Assembly: GCA_045106735.1 (NCBI GenBank)
Contig: JBGCEZ010000058.1
Location: forward strand, 124,001 to 188,000
DNA: 64,000 bases
Origin: JBGCEZ01 sp045106735
Lineage (GTDB): Bacteria > Planctomycetota > Phycisphaerae > Phycisphaerales > SM1A02
Direction: 5' to 3'
The notes beneath the pieces are model-generated. The model had not been told where the DNA came from. It ran no database searches and saw nothing but the letters and a program-made list of their open reading frames with translations. Of this stretch, positions 53,427 to 62,102 are shown in pieces; the stretch's first letter is position 1; each line of letters starts with the position of its first letter. The position numbers and the translations under genes were made by a program.

Positions 53427-55573
53427 CACGGACCTCCGTCGAGCGGGTCATCTTCGGTGTTGAGGGCGTCCTCAATCGAAGTGAGTGCGTCGATGGTGTA
53501 GAACTCGAAGTCGAGATTGAAGTGCGACGGGTCGATGCCGAGGACGAACTTGTCCATTCCCGGCAGGCGTCGTTGGTAGACGCCCATTTCTTGCAGGGTC
53601 ATGTAGAGGGCCGGAGCGGCGCGGTACGAACGGCTCTGACCGTCGATCCGCAGTGCCTCGGCGTCGGCGTCCAAGATGCCGGTGAGGCGGCGAGCCTTGG
53701 CCCGCAGCAGCATCGTGGCGTTCGTGCCGCCGGACGCTTCGATCACCGCTTCGGCCGCGTTCCGCCGTTCGATGGTGCGCTCGTCCAGCAAACCAAATTC
53801 CGTGACCGACGCGTTGTAGGCGTCGACCGCTTCGATGACCCGAGCAGCGTTCTCGCGACCGCCGACGGCCATGGCCAAACCGGAGTCGACCTGGCCGACG
53901 CCTTGCATCTCCCGCATTCGGCGGTTCTGCAGGGCCACGGAGTACTCTTCCCAGGCGCCGGATGCTTCACCGTGCGGCCGCAGCAGCGGGATGGTCACCG
54001 ACGCGACCTCAATCCCGGTGCCGGCCCGGTCGAAGGCGACCTGGATGCGATCACGCAGTTCGATGGCCAGCGTGTTGCGGGCCGTCGACAGCACTTGATT
54101 CATCGAACGCTCGGCCAGGTGCTGCGAAACTTCGCGGAGGGCGAGCATCTGCAGCGCGCGGCGGCGATCGGTGGTGTCCTGCCGGCTGCGGCGCTGCGTG
54201 TCGGGAACGAATCGGAGCCAGTCGAGCAAGCCGCGGTCGGCAGCGTCGCCCTCACCCTCTCCGATGCGGTAGTTCAGGATGATCTCGGCGTCGACGAGCT
54301 GAAGCGTTTGCGCTCCTTCTTGGCTCACCGGGCCATCGAGCGGGCTGCCGGGAAGCTCGGCGGCCCCGAGATCACCATCGGCGTTGCGGACGATGAACGG
54401 ATCCAAGGGGCGGTCGAAGAACCGGCCCAAGTCGTTGGTGAAGACTTGGACGTCCGGGGCGATCACCTGCCGGCTGGTCAGGTGCAGTTGCCGAATTCGC
54501 GTGACGGGATAACGCTCAGCCGACTGCAGCGGCCACGGCAGCTTGAACATCATGCCGGACCCGATGGGCCGTTCACTGAGCAGCTTGCCGTGGGCGAGCT
54601 TCACCGCTTGTTCTTGCGGCTCGACGATGACGAGCGTGTTCAGGGCGGTGACCACGATGAACCCGGTGACCAGCAGCCAGGTCGTGCTCCGCAGGAGCAA
54701 CTGGTAGCCCCAGGAGCTCGTGATGTCGAAACCGAACTGGTAGTTCACCGCATCGTTGATCGTCCGGACGATGTTGTCCGGCGCGGCCACGAGGCTGAGC
54801 AGCTTGGAGTCGAAGGCCGGCCGCGGCATCTCGCCCGGCACCCGCGGGCGGTACGCGTTCAGGATCAGGTTCAGCACGACCTCGGCCGCGAGCAAGAACA
54901 GGTACCAGGGCAGCGCCTTGGTCACGATCTCGATGACGGTGGAGTTGTCGAAGAACCGGAAGATGATGCCGACGGAGATGGCGAGGGTGACGACGGAGAT
55001 GCCGACCATCGCCGCGGCCCCGCCGCGAAGGTTCTGCCACGCGCCTTGCTTGGCCATGCCGGCCACGAAGCGGGAGAAGATGAACGCGACGGCGGAGAAG
55101 CCGAGGCAGATCGCGACGGCCCAGCCGCGGGCGGTGGTGAGCAGCAGGCGGCCCGTTTCCTCCTCGATCCGTCCGAGGTGCCGGATGATCAAGAAGCCCG
55201 TCGCGATCATCGCCAGGGCGATGACCACCGACAGGATCGGCATGAACAACTGGTGCATCCGCCGCAGGCGGCGGGCGGCCACGCGAATCTCGTCGTCGGC
55301 ACGGTCAAAGACCGACTCGACCCCGGCCCGGCCGGACGAGAGTTCGTCTTCTTCCAGTGCTTCAAGCCGTTCGAGCTTGTGCTGGAAGAAGAGGGCGAGC
55401 AGTCCGCCCCAGGGCAAGATGCCAATGAGCACCGGCAGCGACGCGAGCACGATCGGTTGGTCGTCGGCGACCAGACCAAAGATGAGCAGCGCGAGGCCGA
55501 TGCCGGCCTGCAGCAGCAGTCCAGTGCCCGCGACGCGGGTGGCCTGCTGGTAGGCGTGATGGTCGATCCGCAT
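53426..55573 (-). CDS. Polytopic SPFH/band-7 protein (HflK-like with seven membrane helices), first of three
   Basis: 715 residues from the ATG at 55573 (MRIDHHAYQQATRVAGTGLL). The first 315 residues hold about seven helices, including LPVLIGILPWGGLLALFFQH, LFMPILSVVIALAMIATGFL and ALPWYLFLLAAEVVLNLILN. The last (WLLVTGFIVVTALNTLVIVE) leads straight into the SPFH domain: EPQEQAVKLAHGKLLSERPI, SGMMFKLPWPLQSAERYPVT and a long coiled-coil part ending near 640. Ordinary HflK has one helix, so the polytopic N-terminus is an addition. The frame stays open upstream of 55573, but that part is proline/arginine low-complexity. It is first in the six-gene run. Confidence 0.85.
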   Translation of the reverse strand: MRIDHHAYQQATRVAGTGLLLQAGIGLALLIFGLVADDQPIVLASLPVLIGILPWGGLLALFFQHKLERLEALEEDELSSGRAGVESVFDRADDEIRVAARRLRRMHQLFMPILSVVIALAMIATGFLIIRHLGRIEEETGRLLLTTARGWAVAICLGFSAVAFIFSRFVAGMAKQGAWQNLRGGAAAMVGISVVTLAISVGIIFRFFDNSTVIEIVTKALPWYLFLLAAEVVLNLILNAYRPRVPGEMPRPAFDSKLLSLVAAPDNIVRTINDAVNYQFGFDITSSWGYQLLLRSTTWLLVTGFIVVTALNTLVIVEPQEQAVKLAHGKLLSERPIGSGMMFKLPWPLQSAERYPVTRIRQLHLTSRQVIAPDVQVFTNDLGRFFDRPLDPFIVRNADGDLGAAELPGSPLDGPVSQEGAQTLQLVDAEIILNYRIGEGEGDAADRGLLDWLRFVPDTQRRSRQDTTDRRRALQMLALREVSQHLAERSMNQVLSTARNTLAIELRDRIQVAFDRAGTGIEVASVTIPLLRPHGEASGAWEEYSVALQNRRMREMQGVGQVDSGLAMAVGGRENAARVIEAVDAYNASVTEFGLLDERTIERRNAAEAVIEASGGTNATMLLRAKARRLTGILDADAEALRIDGQSRSYRAAPALYMTLQEMGVYQRRLPGMDKFVLGIDPSHFNLDFEFYTIDALTSIEDALNTEDDPLDGGP

Positions 55574-56285
55574 GGGTGAATCGTCCGGAGGGATCTCGAG
55601 GGGATTCGGCCCACGCGGGTCCGAATCGAAACGAACGGGGAGGCGACGCGTCTGCACGCCGCCGACTGGCGGTTCATCCGCCCCCGGACCGTGACCGCCG
55701 GACCAATGCCCGGAGGACGCAGACGCGAGTGCGGCCCGTTCGGCGTCCGGACGGGGGCGAACCCTCGCCGGAGGATCTGAACGGGGCCCGGGCGGGTCGG
55801 AAGGACGCGCTGGCGGGCGATGGATGGTACGCGGAATGACCGATTCAGGACGTGGTCCGGGTTCGCCGGTCCGCGCTTCAATTCGGGTCGGTTCGCGTCG
55901 GCGGACGGCCGGGCCGTTCACCGCGGGCGCGGGCCACCGTCGGCGGCCGCACCCGGAAGTCCCCCCCGGGACAGAAGTGATGCATCACGCGGGAGCGAGC
56001 CCCCCGCCGTCCGCGATCCGGTTGGATGGCGGACGAACGCCGAGGCGGCGATCCAGGCCGTCCCGACGATTCGGAACGAACGCGATACGCCAGCCGTACG
56101 TACACTCCCCGGCCGAAGGTTCGCCGAACCCGCGCGATTTCATTTCTCCGCGTCCCGGTTCCGGATCTCCCGACCCCGCTCGGGCCACCCTCGGCCCGAG
56201 TCTCCTGTGCCGGCCTCAGAACGACTGTCCGTGGTCTGCACTCGACTTACCGGCCCTCTCCGCGTCCGACTGGATCGCTCCGCCC
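55574..56285. other. Divergent intergenic region of the SPFH-ABC block
   Basis: A 712-base gap between the first SPFH gene and the divergent permease. It should hold both promoters. A TACACT hexamer at 56101 on the plus strand is a possible -10, but its -35 is poor. Open frames here are proline/arginine low-complexity on both strands. No RNA gene was recognised. Confidence 0.45.
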
Positions 56286-57425
56286 ATGCTTGACCAGCTC
56301 CTCGGGATCCTCCGCAACACGTTCTTCGAGTCGATCCGCCAGCCGGTCGTCTTGGTCGTGTTGGCCATCGCCACGCTCGCGCTGGTGCTGTCCAACCCGC
56401 TCTCTGCCTTCACCCTGTCCGACGACCAGCGCATGCTCGTGGACATGGGACTGGCCACGGTCTTCCTCTGCGGCGGCCTGCTCGCGGCATTCGTCGCCAC
56501 CGGGGTCCTGACACGAGAAATCGAGAACAAGACGGCCTTGACGGTCATCTCCAAGCCGGTCGGCCGGCCGATGTTCGTCATTGGCAAGTTTCTCGGCGTG
56601 GCCGGGGCCTTGCTGCTCTGCACCGCGTTCATGAGCACCGTGTTCCTGCTCGTCGAACAGCACTCGGTGCTGCAGACGGCCCGCGACCCGATCAACGTGC
56701 CGGTGGTGGTCTTCGGGGCCGGAGCCGTGCTGATCGGCTCGGGCATCGCCATCTGGTGCAACTACTTCTACGGCCTGAACTTCGTCAGCACGATCATCTG
56801 CTCGACCACGCCGCTGGTGATCATCGCCTACGTCCTCAGCCTGATGTTCCGGGCGGACTTCAGCCCCCAGCCGATCGGCCGAGATTTTGACGTCGACTTG
56901 GTGAAGGCCATCATCGTCATGGCGATGGCGATCCTCGTCCTGACCGCGGTGGCGGTGGCGGCGAGTGCCCGACTGGGATCCCTGCTCACGCTCGTGGTGA
57001 CGATCGGGGTGTTCGTGGTCGGCCTGATGTCGGACTGGCTCATCGGCCGCCGCATCGAGGCGATCCGCGGCACCTGGCTCGAACGCGCGGTGGCCGGCGG
57101 CCTGACCGAGCAACGCGAATTCATTCCGGAGTACACGCTCACCACCGGCGAAGTCCAGCGGGCGCCGATCCCGGAGATCCGCGAGATCCCCACCGTCGAA
57201 CTCTCGACGCTGGCCGAGGGCTCCGAAACGATGGCCCTGATGGGCTGGAAGCTCCTCTACTCGATCGTGCCGAACTTCCAGATGCTGTGGCTGAGCGATG
57301 CCCTGACCCAGCGGCGGCTGATCCCCTGGGAGTACGTCGCGAGCAGCATGCTCTACGGGCTGATGTACGTGATTGCGGCTCTCGCCCTGGCCGTGGCCCT
57401 CTTCCAGCGACGTGAAGTGGGGTAA
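56286..57425 (+). CDS. Second ABC-2 type permease of the SPFH-ABC block
   Basis: A 379-residue permease with six helices, three in each half. VLTREIENKTALTVISKPVG, then RPMFVIGKFLGVAGALLLC, match the coupling region of the permease at 47661 and of ABC-2 transporters of the NosY type. The last third has an outside loop of about 100 residues (EFIPEYTLTTGEVQRAPIPE) before the final helix YGLMYVIAALALAVALFQRR. The gene is divergent from the SPFH/ATPase run across 712 bases; I infer that it uses the ATPase at 49718. The ATG at 56286 is the start. Confidence 0.87.
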   Translation: MLDQLLGILRNTFFESIRQPVVLVVLAIATLALVLSNPLSAFTLSDDQRMLVDMGLATVFLCGGLLAAFVATGVLTREIENKTALTVISKPVGRPMFVIGKFLGVAGALLLCTAFMSTVFLLVEQHSVLQTARDPINVPVVVFGAGAVLIGSGIAIWCNYFYGLNFVSTIICSTTPLVIIAYVLSLMFRADFSPQPIGRDFDVDLVKAIIVMAMAILVLTAVAVAASARLGSLLTLVVTIGVFVVGLMSDWLIGRRIEAIRGTWLERAVAGGLTEQREFIPEYTLTTGEVQRAPIPEIREIPTVELSTLAEGSETMALMGWKLLYSIVPNFQMLWLSDALTQRRLIPWEYVASSMLYGLMYVIAALALAVALFQRREVG

Positions 57426-57449
57426 GCCGGGCCGCCCCACCGGCAATCA

Positions 57450-57492
57450 GACACGAAGATGACTTTCATGTCATCATTGACTTTCGTGTCAT
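57450..57492. promoter_or_regulatory. Candidate operator of the DUF6932/HTH pair
   Basis: Two 14-base direct repeats, GACTTTCATGTCAT (57461-57474) and GACTTTCGTGTCAT (57479-57492), differ by one base and are 18 bases apart. GACACGAA at 57450-57457 is an inverted copy of the TTCGTGTC core. The second repeat ends inside the ATG of the first gene, as in autoregulated toxin-antitoxin operons. Confidence 0.6.
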
Positions 57493-58102
57493 GGCCTCCA
57501 ACAATCAGGGCATGGGCCAGCGTTCCAACCCATCCCTGCCCGCGTTCACCGCCGACGGCTGCTTGCCGCCCGGCGACCATGTCCTGACTTTGGCCGAGCT
57601 GCGGTTCTCGCATCTCGTGACCGGACCGTCCGACCTGGCCGAGGACGAGGACTGGGACCACGAGTGGCGACTGCACCTCGTCGGCCAGCTTGAGGTGCTG
57701 TGCGGACAGCTCTGGACCGTCGGCATCGAGCGGATCTTCATCGACGGCTCGTTCACCGAACGCATCGGCCACCCGAACGACATCGACGGCTACTTCGAGT
57801 GCGACTTGTACGAGCTCGGCTCGGGCCGGCTCGAACGCGCGCTGAACAAGCTGGATCGCTTCAAGGTGTGGACGTGGTCCCCGGACACCCGCCGCCCCTA
57901 CCGCAACTACACGCACAAGCGGCAACTGCCCATGTGGCACCGGTATCGCGTGGAGCTGTACCCCCACTTTGGCCACGGCCCCTTCAGCAACATCAAGGAC
58001 GAGCACGGGCACAACCTCACGTTCCCGTCGGCTTTTCGGCGTTCACGCCGGACCGGCGAACCGCGTGGGATCGTCCGCCTCGAATCGGGAGCCCCGGCAT
58101 GA
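57491..58102 (+). CDS. DUF6932-type nucleotidyltransferase-like protein, candidate toxin
   Basis: A 203-residue soluble protein. LPAFTADGCLPPGDHVLTLA and ELRFSHLV match the opening of the DUF6932 family. IERIFIDGSFTERIGHPNDI followed by DGYF has the GS...DxD pattern of a minimal nucleotidyltransferase, with Gly-Ser at about 86-87 and Asp at 97 and 99. The second half is aromatic and basic (MWHRYRVELYPHFGHGPFSN). The ATG at 57491 lies inside the proposed operator; no Shine-Dalgarno is possible there, so a leaderless message or the ATG at 57512 are alternatives. It overlaps the HTH gene by 4 bases. Toxin activity is inferred from the arrangement. Confidence 0.75.
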   Translation: MASNNQGMGQRSNPSLPAFTADGCLPPGDHVLTLAELRFSHLVTGPSDLAEDEDWDHEWRLHLVGQLEVLCGQLWTVGIERIFIDGSFTERIGHPNDIDGYFECDLYELGSGRLERALNKLDRFKVWTWSPDTRRPYRNYTHKRQLPMWHRYRVELYPHFGHGPFSNIKDEHGHNLTFPSAFRRSRRTGEPRGIVRLESGAPA

Positions 58103-58536
58103 TTCACAATGACCAGGAGTACCGGATCGCCGTCGAGCGCATGGAGCAGCAGGAGTCGCTGCTCGCCGAGCAGGAGCGTGCGCTGCGGGAAATGGGACTG
58201 GACGACGAGGCGTGCATTCGCGCGCTGGATCCCGTCCGATCGTTCCACGCCCAGCTCAAGGAAGAGATCGCCGAGTTCGAACGGCTCCGGCGTGGCATCT
58301 TCGACGATCTGCACAACCTCAACGGGCTTGGCCACCTGCTTGTGGCCGCCCGGATCGCCACCATGAGCCAGCGGGAACTCGCCGAACGGCTCGGCGTGGA
58401 TCCCTCGCAGGTCTCCCGCGACGAGCGAAACGAGTACCGGAACGTCACCCTCGAACGGGCCCGGCGGATCCTGGACGCCCTCGGCGTCGATCTGGTCAGC
58501 ACCGTGGCCCGGGTGGGCCCGAATAAGGCTGGGTGA
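58099..58536 (+). CDS. HTH regulator, candidate antitoxin (HigA-like)
   Basis: A 145-residue protein. The N-terminal 80 residues form an acidic helical region (EYRIAVERMEQQESLLAEQE). A helix-turn-helix of the XRE type follows at about 89-109 (MSQRELAERLGVDPSQVSRD), then ERARRILDALGVDL. The layout of helical neutralising part plus DNA-binding part is common in antitoxins of HigA type. The ATG overlaps the stop of the DUF6932 gene (ATGA). It probably binds the repeats over the start codon of the operon. Confidence 0.8.
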   Translation: MIHNDQEYRIAVERMEQQESLLAEQERALREMGLDDEACIRALDPVRSFHAQLKEEIAEFERLRRGIFDDLHNLNGLGHLLVAARIATMSQRELAERLGVDPSQVSRDERNEYRNVTLERARRILDALGVDLVSTVARVGPNKAG

Positions 58537-58618
58537 CGGGCCGGGCGACGGGCCGGGTGGCGGGCTGGGCGACGGGCCGGGTGACGGGCCGGGTGATGGG
58601 CCGGGCGACGGGCCGGGT
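58535..58618. repeat. Seven-copy 12-bp tandem repeat
   Basis: Seven copies of GACGGGCCGGGY (some with one or two changes) follow without spacers directly after the HTH stop codon and about 120 bases before uvrA. No spacers, so not a CRISPR. Confidence 0.9.
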
Positions 58619-58741
58619 GAATCGTCGGTCTCGAGGGGCCGATGGGTCGCCTCGATCCCGTTGGATCGCGTAGCCTTCTGACCCGAACCGACCCCGACCT
58701 CGACCCCGCGCCGCCTCGCGACGGCGCCCCTGGAGCCGCCT

Positions 58742-61700
58742 GTGTCCGAGGCCCCCCACATCCGCATCCGCGGCGCCCGCGAACACAACCTCCGCGACTT
58801 GGACGTGGACATTCCGCGCGACCAGTTGGTGGTGATCACCGGCCCCTCGGGCTCGGGGAAAAGCTCCCTCGCGTTCGACACGATCTTCGCCGAGGGCCAG
58901 CGCAAGTACATGGAGTCGTTGTCGGCCTACGCCCGGCAGTTTCTGGACGTCCTCCAGAAGCCCGATGTCGAGTCGATCGAAGGACTGCCGCCGACCATCT
59001 CGATCCAGCAGCGATCGGGCGGCCACAACCCGCGCTCGACCGTGGCCACCACCACCGAGATCTACGACTACCTGCGCCTGCTGTACGCCCGCTGCGGCCA
59101 GCCCGTCTGCTGGCATGGCTCGGAACCCGGTGGCCCCAGCGACACCACGTGCGGGGAGCCGCTCGCCGCAACCAGTCCGACCCAAGTGACCGATGCCCTC
59201 ATGTCGATGGACACCGGCACGCGCCTGATGCTCTGCGCGCCCGTCGTCCGCGGCCGGAAGGGCTACCACCGCGAAGTGGTCGAGGGACTGCAGAAGCAGG
59301 GATTCGTGCGGGTTCGCGTCAACGGCGACGTGCGCGACATCCGCGACGCCCTGAAGGAAGGCGGCGAGAATCCCCTCGGCCTCGGCCGCTACGAGATGCA
59401 CACGATCGAGGCGGTGGTGGACCGCGTGAAGATCGCCGAAGACGTCCGCGGCCGGATCGCCGAGTCGGTGGAAACCGCCTTCCGTTTGAGCGGCGGCGTG
59501 CTCGTGGCCTCCATCGATCGCGACGGCACCTGGGAAGACCGCCGGTTCAGCGAGCACCTGGCGTGCCCGATTCACCCCGAGTGCGCGCTCGACGAGCTGG
59601 AACCCCGGCTGTTCAGTTTCAACTCGCCGTACGGCGCCTGTTCCGCGTGCGACGGACTTGGCACCGTCGACGAATTCGACGAGGGACTGGTCATCCCCGA
59701 CGAAACGCTCAGCATCGCCGACGGGGCGATCGAACCGTGGCGGAAGAACGGCCGCCGCATGAACATGTACTACGCGCGGATGCTGCGGAAGTTCTGCAGC
59801 GCGTATGACGTGGACCGCGACGCCCCGTTCAACGAACTCGACGACGACGCCCGGCGCGTCCTGCTCTACGGGGCCGACGAACACGACGAGGCCGAATACG
59901 GCTACGCGTTCGAGGGCGTCATCCCCAACCTGCACCGGCGGTACGACGGGTCCGACAGCGACTTCGTCCGCGAACGCTTGCGCGGCTACATGTCTGGCCG
60001 CGAGTGCCCGGACTGCCGCGGCCGCCGCCTGCGCGCGTCCGCCCTGCACGTCGGCCTGACCGACGGCGAGCGCACCACGCACATCGCCGACCTCGGCACG
60101 TTCACCATCGAGACGGCCCGCCGCTTCGTCGATGGGCTCGAACTCTCAACCGAAGGCCAGGCGATCGCCGCCCCCATCGTGCGCGAAGTGATCGCCCGCC
60201 TCGGGTTCCTGGAATCGGTGGGCCTGGACTACCTGACCCTCGACCGCCGCTCGAACACGCTTTCCGGCGGCGAAGCCCAGCGCATCCGGCTGGCCACGCA
60301 GGTCGGCAGTGGACTCGTCGGCGTGTGCTACGTGCTCGACGAACCGACCATCGGCCTGCACCATCGTGACAACGAACGACTGATCGGCACGCTCCGGCAC
60401 CTGGCCGACATCGGCAACACCGTCCTGGTGGTCGAACACGACGAAGACATGATGCGGGCCGCGGATTCGATCGTCGACATCGGCCCCGGCCCGGGCCTGC
60501 ACGGTGGCCGCGTGGTGACCGCCGGATCGCTCGAAGAAGTCTGCCGCAGTGACGAATCGACCACCGCGTTGTTCTTGACCGGCCGGCGTGGAATTCCCGT
60601 CCCGGCCGAGCGGCGCCCGCTCGGTACACCGGGCACCGTCACCATCAAGGGCGCTCGGGCGAACAACCTGCAAGAAGTGGACGTGGCGATCCCCCTTGGC
60701 GGGATCGTGTGCGTCACCGGCGTTTCCGGCTCGGGCAAATCCACCCTGGTCAACGAGATCCTGATGAAGGCGGCCCGCAAGGCGGTGCACGGCTCGCGGG
60801 TCGTGCCCGGGGCCCACACGCGGGTCAACGGCCTTGGCAAGATTGACCGGTTGGTGCAGGTGGACCAGTCCCCGATCGGCCGTACCCCCCGCTCGAATCC
60901 GGCCACGTACACGAACATCTTCGACGAGGTTCGCAAGCTCTTCACCGCCACGCGTGAGGCGCGGGCCCGCGGCTACCAGCCGGGCCGGTTCAGCTTCAAC
61001 GTCAAGGGCGGGCGCTGCGAGAGTTGCCAGGGACAGGGCGTGAAGAAGATCGAGATGCACTTCCTGCCCGATGTGTTCGTGACCTGCGAAACCTGCAAGG
61101 GCGCCCGGTACAACCGCGAGACGCTTGAGGTCACCTTCCGCGACCGGACCATTGCCGACGTCCTGGGCATGACGGTCGAAGAAGCCGTCGCCTTCTTTGA
61201 CGCCCACCCCAAGATCCTCGGCATGGTCGAGTGCCTGCGCGATGTCGGCCTGGACTACGTGCGGCTCGGCCAACCGTCGCCCACGCTTTCGGGCGGTGAA
61301 GCCCAGCGGATCAAGCTCGCCGCCGAACTCGGCTCGCGGGCCCAGGGCCACTGCCTCTACGTGCTCGACGAACCGACCACGGGACTGCACTTCGGCGACG
61401 TGGAACGTTTGCTCAGCGTGCTCAACCGCCTGGCCGACGCCGGCCACACGCTGGTGGTGATCGAGCACAACCTCGAGATCGTCAAGAGCGCGGACTGGGT
61501 GATCGACCTGGGCCCGGAAGGCGGATCACGCGGCGGCACGGTGGTCGCTGAGGGCACGCCGGAAACGGTGGCCAGCGTGGCGGCCAGCCACACGGGCATG
61601 GCCCTTCGGCCTTTGCTGGGACTTTCGACGGGAACGATGAGCTCGGCCACGACGCCAGGGGCGAAGAAGGCCGGCACGAAGAAGGCCGGCGTGAAGAAGT

Positions 61701-62017
61701 CGGATGCGAAGAAGTCGGGCGTCGAGAAGTCGGGCGTGAAGAAGGCCGACACCAAGACGGCGGCGGTCGAGAACGTCACGAAGAAGAAGACGACGAAACG
61801 GCCGGCAGCGGGATCCCCGGCGAAGAAGCCGGCTCAAAAAACGGCCACGACGAAGAAGACCGCCGCCAAGAAGTCCGTCACCAAGAAGTCGGCGACGGCG
61901 ACGAAGTCGAAGGCGAAAGGCACCGCAAACGCGACCGCCGACGGACCGGTCGTAGAGTCCATCGGCACGACGACGAAGTCGCGCCGGACATCACGTGCCG
62001 CACGTGCGGAAGCCTGA
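58742..62017 (+). CDS. uvrA: Excinuclease ABC subunit A with a histone-H1-like lysine-rich tail
   Basis: Damage-recognition ATPase of nucleotide excision repair. Both ATP sites are complete: Walker A GPSGSGKSSLAFDTIFAEGQ (34-53) and GVSGSGKSTLVNEILMKAA, signatures LSGGEAQRIRLATQVGSGLV and LSGGEAQRIKLAAELG, and YVLDEPTIGLHHRDN and YVLDEPTTGLHFGD. The zinc modules CPIHPECALDELEPR...CSACDGLG and GRCESCQGQG...CETCKGARYN are intact. UvrA normally ends near 950; here about 120 extra residues consist of lysine-alanine-threonine repeats (KKAGTKKAGVKKSDAKKSGV). GGAG lies 6 bases before the GTG at 58742. Confidence 0.95.
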   Translation: MSEAPHIRIRGAREHNLRDLDVDIPRDQLVVITGPSGSGKSSLAFDTIFAEGQRKYMESLSAYARQFLDVLQKPDVESIEGLPPTISIQQRSGGHNPRSTVATTTEIYDYLRLLYARCGQPVCWHGSEPGGPSDTTCGEPLAATSPTQVTDALMSMDTGTRLMLCAPVVRGRKGYHREVVEGLQKQGFVRVRVNGDVRDIRDALKEGGENPLGLGRYEMHTIEAVVDRVKIAEDVRGRIAESVETAFRLSGGVLVASIDRDGTWEDRRFSEHLACPIHPECALDELEPRLFSFNSPYGACSACDGLGTVDEFDEGLVIPDETLSIADGAIEPWRKNGRRMNMYYARMLRKFCSAYDVDRDAPFNELDDDARRVLLYGADEHDEAEYGYAFEGVIPNLHRRYDGSDSDFVRERLRGYMSGRECPDCRGRRLRASALHVGLTDGERTTHIADLGTFTIETARRFVDGLELSTEGQAIAAPIVREVIARLGFLESVGLDYLTLDRRSNTLSGGEAQRIRLATQVGSGLVGVCYVLDEPTIGLHHRDNERLIGTLRHLADIGNTVLVVEHDEDMMRAADSIVDIGPGPGLHGGRVVTAGSLEEVCRSDESTTALFLTGRRGIPVPAERRPLGTPGTVTIKGARANNLQEVDVAIPLGGIVCVTGVSGSGKSTLVNEILMKAARKAVHGSRVVPGAHTRVNGLGKIDRLVQVDQSPIGRTPRSNPATYTNIFDEVRKLFTATREARARGYQPGRFSFNVKGGRCESCQGQGVKKIEMHFLPDVFVTCETCKGARYNRETLEVTFRDRTIADVLGMTVEEAVAFFDAHPKILGMVECLRDVGLDYVRLGQPSPTLSGGEAQRIKLAAELGSRAQGHCLYVLDEPTTGLHFGDVERLLSVLNRLADAGHTLVVIEHNLEIVKSADWVIDLGPEGGSRGGTVVAEGTPETVASVAASHTGMALRPLLGLSTGTMSSATTPGAKKAGTKKAGVKKSDAKKSGVEKSGVKKADTKTAAVENVTKKKTTKRPAAGSPAKKPAQKTATTKKTAAKKSVTKKSATATKSKAKGTANATADGPVVESIGTTTKSRRTSRAARAEA

Positions 62018-62102
62018 AGGCAGACGCCGACACGCAGAAGCCTGCGCTCAGGATTCTGAACCCGGAAGCCTGAACGCAACACCATGTCCATCGACGCCGG
62101 AG

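Noticed and set aside
55574..55921. N-terminal extension of the first SPFH protein upstream of the ATG at 55573.
   Set aside because: The extra 116 codons are proline/arginine low-complexity and precede a sensible membrane-protein start.
58535..58618. Considered as a CRISPR array.
   Set aside because: The units are contiguous, 12 bases long and without spacers; no cas gene is nearby.
62008..62074. Two copies of GGAAGCCTGAA around the uvrA stop, considered as a terminator or mobile-element trace.
   Set aside because: They are direct, not inverted, and too short to support either idea.
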